64,000 nucleotides of DNA from Atherinomorus stipes (taxonomy: Eukaryota; Chordata; Actinopteri; Atheriniformes; Atherinidae), in the NCBI GenBank assembly GCA_023101725.1, contig JALJCO010007844.1, positions 1 through 64,000 of the forward strand. Direction: 5' to 3'. The position numbers and the translations under genes were made by a program. Position 1 is the stretch's first letter, and each line of letters begins with the position of its first letter. The notes under the pieces are model-generated. The model was not told where the DNA came from and did no database searches. It saw only the letters and a program-made list of their open reading frames with translations. Positions 1 through 12,095 of this stretch are shown piece after piece.

Positions 1-689
1 CATCAACTTCAAAATGCTGACATCAGGTTTTCTAGATTCGGTTAAAATAAGTTGAATCCTTTTAATTCTCCGTGAGACTGAAAACCAAACGTTCACTATA
101 AAAACTGTAGAGTAATATTTATTTAGAAAATTCCAGGAAAGTATTTGCACTCAGAAATGTTGAGTAGATAGATTTTACAAGGATTATTTTCTAGTAGAGC
201 TGTCAGAAAATGAATCCTGATTAATCACATTGTTTTCATCACTTCCAGAACATGTTTAGGATAAAAAGTGTCTCAACAGGAATTCTGCATTTATCTTTAG
301 TGGACAACTGAAACCCTGTCCTCACATGTCTCCCTGAAGTCCTTCAGACGGCAGCAGATTCGTCCAGAATGCTACTGATCCTCACAGGCTGACTTCACAA
401 CTGCATTAACGTGAAGCTGAGATTCAGGTCTGAGTCCTGGACTATTCCCAGAGTTCTGGCTTGGTTTTAGCTTTTAAATTGTAAAACAAAAGTTAATGTA
501 TTTTCTGCATATAGCAGTACTAATTAATGAAAAAAAAAATCTCTTGTTTGACAATAGGATAATTTTTTTGACAGCCCTTTTTTCTAGTAAACTTTACTTG
601 CATATACTGTATATTATTTACTTTTTGTACTTTTACTTAAGTAGAATTGAAGCAAAATAAAGATACTTAATGTAATTTTTTCCATTTTA
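1..689. other. AT-rich flank, no gene seen
   Basis: This is non-coding sequence upstream of mast2. No open frame, RNA gene or clear element was found. The first 30 bases look like a reverse-strand piece of the dispersed repeat also seen near 8430-8450. Several A and T runs occur between 525 and 690. Confidence 0.6.
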
Positions 690-870
690 ACTTTTTCCAC
701 CTCTGCTCAAAACTACCAAACTTTGAATGGATCTAAAACTTTTAACCCCTTAAATACCAGTTTAATTATTTCAGTCATTAAATCATCTAATAACATACAA
801 AAAGTTGAATTATTTTCCATAAAACAAATATCACAGGAATGTGTCTTTGGTGGTGATTAGAGTCCTGGAC
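690..870 (-). repeat. Dispersed repeat family R, reverse copy
   Basis: Read on the minus strand, this matches 8265-8400 over most of its length. Shared landmarks, in order, are ATTCCTGTGATATTTGTT, a GGTATTTAAxGGGTTAAA block and TTTGGTAGTTTTGAGCAG. A third partial copy flanks the hAT element at 39877-40464. The family identity is unknown; it could be the tail of an old transposon. Confidence 0.6.
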
Positions 871-904
871 ATGTCGAATATTTGCAACAAAAATGGCGTG
901 ACTT

Positions 905-1638
905 CATTAGTAGTCGGACATCGGCCACCCCACAGATATTTAACCAATTAGAACGCTGTTTCCAAAGTCTAAAAACCCCCGAAAACTTCTTTTTTACAGA
1001 CTTTAAAACTTCTAAAGACAGTTTCTTTCAGGATGTTCTGTGTGAACAGAGTTTATACATGTTCCTTGGTTTAAATAACCAAATGTTAGGGCTGGGAAAA
1101 AAATATCGATACACTGAAATATCACAACATTTTTTCATGCAGATTTAATATTGATATTTGAAAACGCAATTTTGATCTATTTTACCTACGAAATCTCACA
1201 AGATTTCATCGTTCTCTTACAAAATCTTGCAAGATTTCACAAAAACCTGCAAGATTTTGTAACATAACGACAAACTTGTTAGTAAAATAGATTGATACCG
1301 CATGTTTAAACATCAACATGAAATCAGCATATGAAAATTCGCAATATTTTAGTGTATCAATCTTTTTCCCCTCTCCTACCAAATATCTCATGTTTTGGGG
1401 TATTTTTTCTCAGTGAGAAATAATAATGTTCGTATCCTATTAGTTTCATTTGAATAACAGATTAAGTTTGATTGTTATACATAACGCAAGTTGGGGGTAT
1501 TTTTCTAATTTTGCACAAGGAATGAATATTTATTTTTTGGCTTTAATATCGGTATTGATATCGGTTATCGGCCACATGAGTTTTAAAATATCAGCATATC
1601 AGATACCAGTCAAAATTCCAATATCGAGCATCCCTTAT
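905..1638 (-). mobile_element. Composite hAT-like MITE, copy A (left end lost)
   Basis: The element runs from the CGGACATCGGCCACCCCAC block to ATCGAGCATCCCTT, the degenerate form of the ATATCGTGCATCCCT terminus found on complete copies. At about 1087-1378 it carries the inner MITE, which begins TAGGGCTGGGAAAAA and ends near CCCCTCTCCTA, with mirror-image ends. It belongs to the longer subfamily, sharing an extra internal stretch (TTTCTAATTTTGCACAAGGA) with the copy at 7529. It has no coding capacity. Confidence 0.7.
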
Positions 1639-1689
1639 TATGGTAAAAACAATCTGAGAGTTTTTTAATGCTTTTATTTTGGTAACCCT

Positions 1690-2369
1690 TAACCGGACGC
1701 GGTACTGTTCTTCCTGTGAACTTGACGCGACATTGACCGCGTCGGAGTCAGGAAACTAGCCGAGCCGTGCCGTGTCGTGCTGCCGCAGTTCAGGGAGCTT
1801 AACCCGGTGTCCCCGCACGGAGCTCAGCCTTTACCGGGGATGGAGGGACAGTAGCGGGACACGCGCGGCTGCGAGGACCGAGCTGACGGGCGGGAAACAC
1901 GCGGCGGTTCTGGGGGAGGTCCGGAGTCTGCCGTTAGGAGGGAACCCGGTCTGTCAGGGTGTCACGGTGCTCTGATCCCGGGCAGGTAGCGCGCGCCGCC
2001 GCTAGCTCTGGTGGCTAACAGCCGCTGCTAACCGCCTCACTAACTAGTTGTGGTAAAGCTGGAGGTATGGAGGATTTCCACGCAGGACTCTCCGCGTGAA
2101 CGGTCGTGAAAACCCTTTTATTGTCCTCGAGGAGACGCCGGTGGCCGCCGGTGCTGCGGGGCTGATTGACAGCTTGTCACGGCGGGTCTTCCAGATGTGG
2201 AGGGTCGGCGCGGCTAGCCGCGGAGCCGCCTGCTGCTGAGCGGGGGGATGGACACGAGCGCACCCCGCGAACTGCAGCAACAAGCGGACTGTCAGTGAGG
2301 AGGAGCGCGAGCCGCCCCGCGCCGCACCGACGACCGAGCCGAAGCAGCGTTTTCCACGGCGGGAGGAAG
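1690..2369 (+). promoter_or_regulatory. mast2: CpG-rich promoter and 5' UTR region of mast2
   Basis: G+C and CpG density rise sharply at about 1690 and fall after 2540, in otherwise AT-rich, CpG-poor sequence. The mast2 start codon lies near the right end. This is the usual look of a vertebrate CpG-island promoter. No TATA box is evident and the transcription start cannot be placed from sequence alone. A non-coding exon cannot be excluded: a GT following AG occurs near 1985. Confidence 0.7.
2248..2298 (+). CDS. Possible upstream ORF in the mast2 leader (16 codons)
   Basis: An ATG at 2248 opens a 16-codon frame ending in TGA at 2296-2298, about 70 bases before the mast2 start codon and in another frame. 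If transcription starts upstream of 2248, this uORF would lie in the leader and could reduce mast2 translation. Short ATG frames in GC-rich leaders are common by chance, so this is only a candidate. Confidence 0.25.
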   Translation: MDTSAPRELQQQADCQ

Positions 2370-2453
2370 ATGAGGAGGACGGAGAACACGAACAAGAGGA
2401 AGCTGTGCAGCGTGGAGCGGCAGGAGAGCGGGGAGGAGGAGGAGAAGGACGCG
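2370..2453 (+). CDS. mast2: mast2 coding exon 1 (MAST-family kinase N-terminus)
   Basis: The exon encodes 28 residues, beginning MRRTENTNKRKLC and ending in an acidic EEEEKDA stretch, then a strong GTGAGT donor. It ends in phase 0, matching the phase-0 start of the exon at 60060. The ATG has A at -3, a good Kozak position, and it is the first ATG of its frame in the CpG-rich block. The peptide itself is not conserved enough to name the gene; the assignment comes from the two downstream exons. MAST kinases are microtubule-associated AGC-type serine/threonine kinases with a DUF1908 region, kinase domain and PDZ domain. None of those domains is in this window. A short basic then acidic N-terminus would replace the longer, proline-rich start of the mammalian protein. 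An alternative first exon is possible. Confidence 0.75.
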
Positions 2454-2854
2454 GTGAGTGGTCGACTTTGTTCGGGCTGAAGTTCGCTGGCCGCCCCGCA
2501 CCTGGAGGCTGATGTCATCACCTGCTGGTGGTTTTTTCTGCTCATGGCGCCTCCGTTTATTTATTATTCATCTATATTTTTATGTTCTTTTTTCTGCAGA
2601 TTGTTCAAATATAGTTTTTAGTTAATGACACATTAGTTTGTCCGACTGAGTCCATAAAATGTCACTTTCCTCTGATTTCTGGCGAGGTTTCTGGGGAGGT
2701 GGCTGCCCCCCACACCCACCCCCACCCCGGCTACCCAAGATATATTGAATTAATTTCTCCAGTTTAACACAGTTTAATCCCCACATGTGTGAAACATCAT
2801 CCAACTCTATCTGGGAGAGAGAGAAGCTGATTCCAGCATGTTGCCTTGTTCCAA

Positions 2855-3020
2855 CGGCGAGAAAATATCAACACACTGATGTTTTCATATGCCGATATCA
2901 TATTTATATTTAAAAGCGTGGTATTCATATGTTTTATATACGAAATCTGGCAAGATTTCAGTTGTCTGTCACGAAATATCGCGAGATTTCATCGTTGTGT
3001 TCTGAAATCTCACAGGTTTC
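2855..3020 (+). mobile_element. Partial inner-type MITE
   Basis: This is the left half of the family with mirrored ends described at 3080. It shows GAGAAAATATCAACACACTG, TTTTCATATGCCGATATCAT and a GAAATATCGCGAGATTTC core. The right half is missing. Confidence 0.55.
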
Positions 3021-3079
3021 AAACTACAGGATGGGCATGCAGGTGTGTCCACCAAAACCCACTCTTTCCTCATTTACTA

Positions 3080-3395
3080 GGGGTGTGAGAAAATAGTGAT
3101 TCACTGAAATATCGTGATATTTTCATATGCTGATATCATAACTATATTTAAAAATGCGGCATCGATCTGTTTTACTAACAAAATCTTGCGAGATTTTATC
3201 ATTTTTGTTACGAAATCTCGTGAGATTTCACAAAACCCCACAAGGTTTCCGAACAGAAAGATGGAATTTTGTTATAGACCACTGAAATCTCACGAGATTT
3301 CGTCTGTAAAAAGATTGATACTACGTTTTAAATGTAGATATATCGGCATATGAAAATATCGCGATTATTTTAGTGTATCAATATTTTCTTACACA
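3080..3395 (+). mobile_element. Stand-alone inner-type MITE
   Basis: It begins TAGGGGTGTGAGAAAATA and ends in a mirrored AGTGTATCAATATTTTCTTACAC. The long terminal inverted repeat includes TTTTCATATG and CATATGAAAATATCGCG. The middle holds repeated GAAATCTCGTGAGATTTC palindromes. Unlike other copies, it is not embedded in the GGGATGCACGATAT element, so the inner family also exists alone. Confidence 0.65.
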
Positions 3396-3972
3396 AAGTT
3401 TCTGATAATTTTCAAGCCTTAGATTTAAGTTTTTTATCATCCACAAACAAATAGGGCTGTCCCTGACCCTATACACTCACTTCCGATACCAATACTAATA
3501 CCATGAGTCAAGTATTGGTAGACATTGATACTTGGCTGTACTTTGGGCCAAAAATTCTGCGTATTGATCTGATAGTTTATCGTAAATTTTATGCTTCGTT
3601 TATGTTGGGTATGTCAGTTTTGTGGAGCCTCACCTCTAAAAACCTGGTTTAACAGGTTAATGAAATAAGTTCATGACTGTAAATGTGAGGAAAAACTGAC
3701 CCGTTTATTATTAACTAGTGGTGATTTATAAAATAATCACAAATAAATCACACCATTTATCCTCCTTATTCATGGAGATTCTGACAGTTTTACAGAATTA
3801 CATTTAGAATATTTATCATAAAAACAAAGTTGGGCTGTTACTGCTGGTATCTGAAATATGCCAGGTGGGCGGATCAAACTATTTTTGAGGGAGGTGGGGG
3901 TAATTTGTTGTGGAAATATTACATTTCATCAAACTACCGGATGTTTTTTATACTTTTCAAGTTTCAAAAACT
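3396..3972. other. AT-rich spacer, no gene seen
   Basis: A segment at about 3450-3560 (GGCTGTCCCTGACCC, then repeated CCAATACTAATACC-like words) looks like the end of another decayed hAT-type element. The rest has no recognisable feature. Confidence 0.45.
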
Positions 3973-6531
3973 GGAATCTGATAGGCTACCACCATCATGT
4001 AATACAGAAGCTAGAATCTGATAGGCTACCACCATCATGTAATACAGAAGCTAGAATCTGATAGGCTACCACCATCATGTGATACAGAAGCTAGAATCTG
4101 ATAGGCTACCACCATCATGTGATACAGAAGCTAGAATCTGATAGGCTACCACCATCATGTGATACAGAAGCTAGACTCTGATAGGCTACCACCATCATGT
4201 GATACGGAAGCTAGAATCTGATAGGCTACCACCATCATGTGATACAGAAGCTATAATCTGATAGGCTACCACCATCATGTGACACAGAAGCTAGAATCTG
4301 ATAGGCTACCACCATCATGTGACACAGAAGCTAGAATCTGATAGGCTCCACCATCATGTGATATAGAAGCTAGAATCTGATAGGCTACCACCATCATGTG
4401 ATATAGAAGCTAGAATCTGATAGGCTACCACCATCATGTGATATAGAAGCTAGAATCTGATAGGCTACCACCATCATGTGATATAGAAGCTAGAATCTGA
4501 TAGGCTACCACCATCATGTGATATAGAAGCTAGAATCTGATAGGCTACCACCATCATGTGATATAGAAGCTAGAATCTGATAGGCTACCACCATCATGTG
4601 ATACAGAAGCTAGAATCTGATAGGCTACCACCATCATGTGATATAGAAGCTAGAATCTGATAGGCTACCACCATCATGTGATACAGAAGCTAGAATCTGA
4701 TAGGCTACCACCATCATGTGATACAGAAGCTAGAATCTGATAGGCTACCACCATCATGTGATACAGAAGCTAGAATCTGATAGGCTACCACCATCATGTG
4801 ATATAGAAGCTAGAATCTGATAGGCTACAACCATCATGTGATACAGAAGCTAGAATCTGATAGGCTACCACCATCATGTGATATAGAAGCTAGAATCTGA
4901 TAGGCTACCACCATCATGTGATATAGAAGCTAGAATCTGATAGGCTACCACCATCATGCAATACAGAAGCTAGAATCTGATAGGCTACCACCATCATGCA
5001 ATACAGAAGCTAGAATCTGATAGGCTACCACCATCATGTGACACAGAAGCTAGAATCTGATAGGCTACCACCATCATGTGATACAGAAGCTAGAATCTGA
5101 TAGGCTACCGCCATCATGTGATACAGAAGCTAGAATCTGATAGGCTACCGCCATCATGTGAAACAGAAGCTAGAATCTGATAGGCTACCACCACCATGTG
5201 ATACAGAAGCTAGAATCTGATAGGCTACCACCATCATGTGATACAGAAGCTAGAATCTGATAGGCTACCACCATCATGTGATACAGATGCTAGAATCTGA
5301 TAGGCTACCACCATCATGTGACACAGAAGCTAGAATCTGATAGGCTACCACCATCATGTGATATAGATGCTAGAATCTGATAGGCTACCACCATCATGTG
5401 ATATCGAAGCTAGAATCTGATAGGCTACCACCATCATGTGATACAGAAGCTAGAATCTGATAGGCTACCACCATCATGTGATACAGAAGCTAGAATCTGA
5501 TAGGCTACCACCATCATGTGATATAGAAGCTAGAATCTGATAGGCTACCACCATCATGTGATACAGAAGCTAGAATCTGATAGGCTACCACCATCATGTG
5601 ATATAGAAGCTAGAATCTGATAGGCTACCACCATCATGTGACACAGAAGCTAGAATCTGATAGGCTACCACCATCATGTGATATAGAAGCTAGAATCTGA
5701 TAGGCTACCACCATCATGTGATACAGAAGCTAGAATCTGATAGGCTACCACCATCATGTGACACAGAAGCTATAATCTGATAGGCTACCACCATCATGTG
5801 ATACAGAAGCTAGAATCTGATAGGCTACCACCATCATGTGATATAGAAGCTAGAATCTGATAGGCTACCACCATCATGTGATATAGAAGCTAGAATCTGA
5901 TAGGCTACCACCATCATGTGATACAGAAGCTAGAATCTGATAGGCTACCACCATCATGTGATACAGAAACTAGAATCTGATAGGCTACCACCATCATGTG
6001 GTACAGAAGCTAGAATCTGATAGGCTACCACCATCATGTGGTACAGAAGCTAGAATCTGATAGGCTACCACCATCATGTGGTACAGAAGCTAGAATCTGA
6101 TAGGCTACCACCATCATGTGATATAGAAGCTAGAATCTGATAGGCTACCACCATCATGTGATATAGAAGCTAGAATCTGATAGGCTACCACCATCATGTG
6201 ACACAGAAGCTAGAATCTGATAGGCTACCACCATCATGTGATACAGAAGCTAGAATCTGATAGGCTACCACCATCATGTGATACAGAAGCTAGAATCTGA
6301 TAGGCTACCACCATCATGTGATACAGAAGCTAGAATCTGATAGGCTACCACCATCATGTGACACAGAAGCTAGAATCTGATAGGCTACCACCATCATGTG
6401 ACACAGAAGCTAGAATCTGATAGGCTACCACCATCATGTGATACAGAAGCTAGAATCTGATAGGCTACCACCATCATGTGATACAGAAGCTAGAATCTGA
6501 TAGGCTACCACCATCATGTGATACAGAAGCT
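3973..6531 (+). repeat. 40-bp minisatellite, 64 units
   Basis: The unit reads AGAATCTGATAGGCTACCAC followed by CATCATGTGATACAGAAGCT. The 2559 bases equal 63 units of 40 plus one of 39, the short unit lying near 4346. Variation is concentrated at one position pair (GATACAG, GATATAG, GACACAG, GGTACAG), and similar variants cluster in neighbouring units, as expected from local unit duplication. Confidence 0.97.
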
Positions 6532-7528
6532 AGAATGTGGCTGCTTTCATCATTTTAGCCTAAAACTCTCAGAAGTGGACACAAATTGCATGTTTTGTAT
6601 CCGTACCGTCGTAGCTTCGCACACAAGAAAGTGCCGAATCTGATATTTTGACTGGCAGGTATCAAAATATCGGCTGCAGGGTGTCGGTATATCCGTCTAT
6701 CTCAGCCGTGGTTCGAAGCCGAGCTGATACCGTACTGTGACTGTGCAGCGCTGCAGAGCTCTGATTGGTCAGAATCGGTGATGGATAGAAAAACGGATCA
6801 GATCCAGACCAGACTCTGGCAGATAGTCACGGTTCTTTGAAATATTTTGTTTGTTAAATTGAGAAAAAGACCTTTTTTGGTGTCTAGACCGCCATTTACC
6901 AGATCCAGTTTAAAAACCCCAGTAGTTGGACCGGACAGAGATTCTTCATGCCAGCAGAGCCATCTGACCCAGTGCTGGTCTCTACTGGTCTCCACGTGGA
7001 GATAATGTCCCTTTCAGACAGTCCCTGACGCCTGCTTCAGTGTGGTGAGCCTGTCAGCCCGCGCTCAGGGCTCAACATCGCTGTAGATTTATAGGCTTGC
7101 TGCTTTTAAACTCTGTGAAAAATGTGAGGAATTCCTGTTAAACTCAGGCCGGCCTCGCTCCGACGCGCCCTGCTCGGCTGTGTGGTGCGGTTCTGACACG
7201 GTACCGGCTCGGCCCGGAAGCCTCAGGACTGCGGTAAGTGCATTACCCGCCGAGCGAGGAGACGGATGAAGCCCGTCCAGGTCTGAGCGGTCGGTGACTC
7301 AGCTGTTTTTCACTGACGGGCAGACTGCAGCAGGTCTTCATCAGGGTGGTGGAGCTGCTGCTGAGCCTTCAGTGTGACGCGGAGGTGATGTTTGATGAGT
7401 CAGCATCTGTCCGAAACACAAAAACGCGCTCGGATTTCTGACTTCACTTTGACTTTTATTTCACTGACAGAAGAAAATCAAGACATTTAGCTGACATTTT
7501 TCACTCCACTAAGACCTGCAGAATAAGC
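6532..7528. other. Spacer, no gene seen
   Basis: The sequence is mixed-composition and non-coding. A piece at about 6625-6735 (TCTGATATTTTGACTGGCAG and GAAGCCGAGCTGATACCG) resembles degraded GATAT-rich MITE material. There is no credible exon or RNA gene. Confidence 0.5.
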
Positions 7529-8239
7529 TAGGGATGCACGATATTGGAATTTCCGCTGATATACGACATGCCGATATTTTAAAACTAAAGTGGCGGCCGA
7601 TAACCGATATCAATACTGATATTAAAGCTGAAAAATAAACAATGTAATATTCATTCCTTGTGCAAAATTAGAAAAATACCTCAGCTTGTGTTAAGTTGAA
7701 GAAGTTGTTCAAACGAAAATATGAATTATCCTAGAACGACCTGGACTTTCTTCTCCCAAGGAAAATAAAACAAAAACCCCAAAACACAGGAAATATCACG
7801 TATTTTCATACACTGATATCATATCGATATTTAAAAACACAGTATCGATCTATTTTACTAGGGAAATCTTGCGAGATTTTGTCATTCTGTGACGAAATCT
7901 CGCAGGTTTTTGTGAAATCTTGCGAGATTTCGTAGGTAAAATCGAACAATATCGCGTTTTCAAATATCGGTGTGAAATCTACATATGAAAATATTGCGAT
8001 ATTTCAGCCCTAATATTTGTTTTTTTACACAAATAAGCGTGTAAGTCTGTTCACACAGAAAAGAAACTGTCTTTAGTAGTTTTAAAGTCTGTAAAAAACG
8101 AAGTTTTTGTTTTTAGACACGGCGGCCTGATCGGTTACATATCGGTTAAATATCTGTGGGGTCGCTGATGTCCGATACTCAGTTTTAAGGCGGATATAGG
8201 CCGACACCAATAGGGGGCTGATTATATTGTGCATCCCTG
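7529..8239 (+). mobile_element. Composite hAT-like MITE, complete copy
   Basis: Termini are TAGGGATGCACGATAT and ATATTGTGCATCCCTGA, an imperfect inverted pair. The inner MITE is present but lacks its outermost left end. The core carries AAATCTTGCGAGATTT and GACGAAATCTCGCAGG words. No clean target duplication was found, unlike the copies at 12876 and 39877. It is non-coding. Confidence 0.75.
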
Positions 8240-8244
8240 AAATC

Positions 8245-8480
8245 TTCCACATTACCAAAACTAATCACCAGTGAAGCCTCATTCCTGTGATATTTGTTAT
8301 AGAAAATATTCAACTTTATGTTTGTTTAGATAAATAAATTGGTATTTAAAGGGTTAAAGTGTTAAAATGATTAAATGTTTGGTAGTTTTGAGCAGGTTTG
8401 AAGGTGTTAAAGCGATTTATGAAAAAATGAAGTTGAAAAATGCTGATGTACGATGATTTTTATAGCAACAAGGATGACCA
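8245..8480 (+). repeat. Dispersed repeat family R, forward copy
   Basis: This is the forward match to 690-870 and to the flanks of 39877-40464. It includes GGTATTTAAAGGGTTAAAG, GTTTGGTAGTTTTGAGCAGG and then a diverged AAATGCTGATGTACGATG part. Confidence 0.6.
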
Positions 8481-9012
8481 GGGGCACTACATTTGATGTA
8501 TGAGGGTTAAATGATACTTATCATGGTACTTATGATACTTATTTCTCTGATAACAGTCAAAGCAAAAGAGTCTGTGATGATGACATCACTGCTGTGGGAT
8601 TGTGGGTAATAAGTCGGCCTCTGTTTTCCACCAGAACAAGGGAGTCGGCTCGCTGGTCGGTTCAGGTTCAGAGTCGGAGCAGATTTTTCTTCTTGGCTGC
8701 AGCGATGAGGTTGAGAAATGGATGATGTCATTGTCGTTTTCAGCTGTGTGTGTTAATGTGTGTGTGTGTGTGTGCGCGTGTGCGTTACTGTGTTGCCAGG
8801 GACAAGAAAGCAAACACACACAAACATCATCTGCTGAGAATCTATCAGCTGTCTGTGTTTCTGAAGCCGACATGTTGCCAGCAGAAGCTCCACATGCGAC
8901 GGACGGAGTCGCCTACGGAAGCCCGGAGAGGAAAAAACTCACATTTATTCACTTATTTTCGTTTATGACTGGGAAATATGGTTAGAAAGAAAGTTGTCAA
9001 TGGATAACTTTC
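8481..9012. other. Spacer with (TG)n tract
   Basis: There is no gene. An alternating purine-pyrimidine TG tract (about 8747-8785) is followed by ordinary sequence. The open frames over this stretch show no domain and overlap in both strands. Confidence 0.55.
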
Positions 9013-9607
9013 GGGATGCACGATATAATCGGCCCCCTATCGGTATCAGCCATAAAACTGAGTATCGGACATCGGCCACCCCACCGATACTTAACCGATA
9101 TTTAACCAATCAGCCTGATGTTTTTAAAGTCTAAAAACCCCCCAAAACTTCCTCTTCTTCTTTGAAAACATCTTTTTTTACAGACTTTAAAACATCTAAA
9201 GATTAGGGGTGGGAAAAAATATTGATACGCTGAAATATTGCAATATTTTCATATGCTGATATCATATTGACATTTAAAAATACAGTATCGATCCATTTTA
9301 CTAGTAAAATCTCGCGATATTTCATCTTTCTGTCATGAAATCTTGCGATTTTGTAACAGAACGATGAAATTTTGTAAGTAAAATAAATTGATACCACTTT
9401 TTTAAATATCTATTTGCTATTGTCATATGAAAATATCGCAATATTTCAGTGTATCGATATTTTTCCCTCTCCTATTTTTAAAAGCGTTGGAAACTGATAA
9501 CAAAACTGCTATTTGTAATGACTGCTTTTTTTTTCAACTTTAACATCGGTATTGATATCAATTATTTGCCAGATAAGTTGTAAAAAATATCGGCATATCG
9601 GATATTG
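9013..9607 (-). mobile_element. Composite hAT-like MITE, reverse copy B
   Basis: It starts GGGATGCACGATATAATCGG. The inner MITE (about 9206-9471, TAGGGGTGGGAAAAAA to CCCTCTCCTA) sits between the same outer words as in the other copies. The far end has lost the CATCCCT terminus and fades at GGATATTGGG. Confidence 0.75.
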
Positions 9608-11002
9608 GGTTCACAAAAAAGCTCATTTAAAAATGACCTCAGTGGACCAAAGTGTCCAAAAAGCCGAATAAAACCATAAAATCCTAAAGAGGAGGGAACG
9701 GAGTAACCGATGTGCTTCTATCAACGTTATTAACGGAGATATTTACGTTAAACGTACTCTGAAGCTTCAGAGTCCGTTATCAACCCGTTGCAGCTCCTCT
9801 TTGCTTAAACTGACTCTTGGGGTGAATTCCAGTCCCCCTTAAATAGGCCCTAAAATAAATAAATAAATGAGGTCAGAATCTACGTGCAGGAATTATCCTA
9901 ACAGCTAAATCAAGACTCGTGACGTATTTAATAAATCCATATTTGGAATTTCTCCCTGAGAAAAGCTGATTTTGGGATTGTAGGAGGTTTGATTCAGTGG
10001 TAAACTGAATCTGCTTACAAACTGTTTATCCTCCCTGTTAAAGACGCACTACAGAGCTTTCCTCATCCCCCTTTCAACGTCTAAACTGGCCTCTGGGTGA
10101 CATATCGACATAAAAATATATTGATTTAGTTTTTTAAATGAAATGTAGAATTGGACCATATAACGTATACAGTCATCCTCACAATTATTCTTCCCCTCTC
10201 ATTAAAGAAGGAAAAAATCTGCTGTCAGTGAAATAAGTTGAAATTGACAAAAGTAATAAAAAATGAAAATTCTATAAAAATCATGACATTAATTTTGAAT
10301 CGTGGTTCAACAAAATATTAAAAACAAACAAGTATAAAATTAAACAAGTAAACAAGCAAATTAAACAAATTTGTCCGTAACGGTTTTATTTATTATTATT
10401 TTTTTCCAAACAAAAATACAAAATTAACATTTTAAGATACTGAATTATAATTTAGTAATTTTTTATTTATTATTACTTTTTCAGTTCGGTGCAATTTGAA
10501 TTACTATTATAAATTTAGCTTTTCTTTAATCAGAGGGGATGGAAACTCTTAAGCACAGCTGCCTTTACCAGGGTTTGTTGTATCTGTTTGTGGATCTGTT
10601 CTTCAGTATTTATGTTTATATTTTATTGTTCTTTAAACAGCTTAATTTTATTTAAAGGATAACTTAATTTTTTTTTCCAACCTGGACCTTATTTCTAGGA
10701 GTTCATACGTGCATTTGCTCACCGGTTAAATTTCTGCATCACTTTGAGTCCTTCGGAAGATGTTATGTTGAGTCGGCCTTTGGCGTACGTCCATATAACA
10801 GGAGAGACGGGGCAGCCACCGTCTGCAAAACTCCTTTATTTAATGAAAACTTTAAGGAGAATGAACGAACCAACGAGTACTATTGTCCAGAGTTCAGAGT
10901 TAACTCTCCGAGCTGAGAATGCAGCTCGCTACCCAGACACCAACAAACCGCAATCCACCAAACTCTGATCCGCCAAAAGATGTTTGTGATCTTTGCTCTC
11001 AG
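9608..11002. other. AT-rich spacer, no gene seen
   Basis: The stretch is mostly A/T-rich. Short open frames near 10744-11077 show no domain and overlap on both strands. Nothing else is supported. Confidence 0.5.
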
Positions 11003-12095
11003 ATTTTCATATGCTGATATCAAAGGGCTGGGCGATAATGACCAAAAATAAATATCACAGTATATTGAGCAGTCCACTTCAGTAACGATAAATGGACGAT
11101 AAACCTCCTATAAACCAGCCAAAACAGACAAAAACTACTTTATTTTTATTTTCATTTTATTAAAACAGATATTCTGCCTTAACTGGAACTTAAAAATAAA
11201 CAAATTAATGAATGAATTATTAATTATTAAATTGATTAACTCAAATGAGTTAGATTCTTATTTACATATGAGCAAATATTACTTTGTGTCCATGAAAACC
11301 AGTGCTGAGCCTCCCATTAAATGCACCCACGACTATCGATTAGCATCAAAGCTAACTTAACATTGAAAAACCCATAGACAGGCTAACGCAATTAGCATCA
11401 CTACTGTTGTCAAAACATTTAACACAAACAACGTTCCTTCAAACGTTTATCACTTTACACTGACATCAAATAAACGTCACTGATCATTTACAGACATGTT
11501 GTACAGACAACGTGTAAATGATGATGAAAAACACGAAGCTTCAGTGCAGGAATGTCACGATACGAGAAACTACGGCAAGTTTGAGAGGACAAAAACGTCC
11601 AATGCGGCAATTCCACTGCCGGCTTTCTTAAAGGGGCCGCAGCACCAACATGGGAAAAAATGACGTCGGTTATCGCTGGAAATGTCGGCTGCGGTAAATT
11701 TTCAGTTTATCGCCCAGCCCTATGATATCATATTGGCATTTAAAAACACGGTATCGATCTATTTTACGAATGAAATCCCCCGATATTTCATCCTGTTACG
11801 AAATTTAGCGAGAAACCACGAAATATCGCGAGATTTCGTAACAGAACGAGTAAAAAAGATCGATGTTGCTTTTTTAAATATCGGTTTGATATCGGCGTAT
11901 GAAAATGTCACAGTGTTTCAGTGTATCGATATTTTTTCCCCATACCTATTTTTTAAAGTGTTGGAAACGGATAACAAAACTGCTATTTGCAATGACTGCT
12001 TATTTTTTCAGCTTTAATATCGGTATCGATGTCTGTTATTGGCCACATGAGTTTTAAAATATCGGCATATCGGATATCGTTAAAAATTCCATTAT
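11003..12095 (-). mobile_element. Composite hAT-like MITE, reverse copy split by a later hAT
   Basis: The left end starts inside the inner MITE (TTTTCATATGCTGATATCA). After the 11023-11722 insertion the same MITE resumes, and the outer part then runs to ATCGGATATCGTTAAAAATT. The core has ATATCGCGAGATTTCGTAAC. Confidence 0.75.
11023..11722. mobile_element. Non-autonomous hAT element with 8-bp TSD
   Basis: Ends are AAGGGCTGGGCGATAA and TTATCGCCCAGCCCTA, inverted apart from the first base. The perfect 8-bp duplication TGATATCA lies at 11015-11022 and 11723-11730. The 700-bp body has no transposase. The target is the older composite MITE, so this is a later event. Confidence 0.9.

Noticed and set aside
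3973..6531. CRISPR-like regular spacing in the 40-bp and 29-bp arrays
   Set aside because: The whole unit repeats with no unique spacers, no cas genes, and the DNA is vertebrate.
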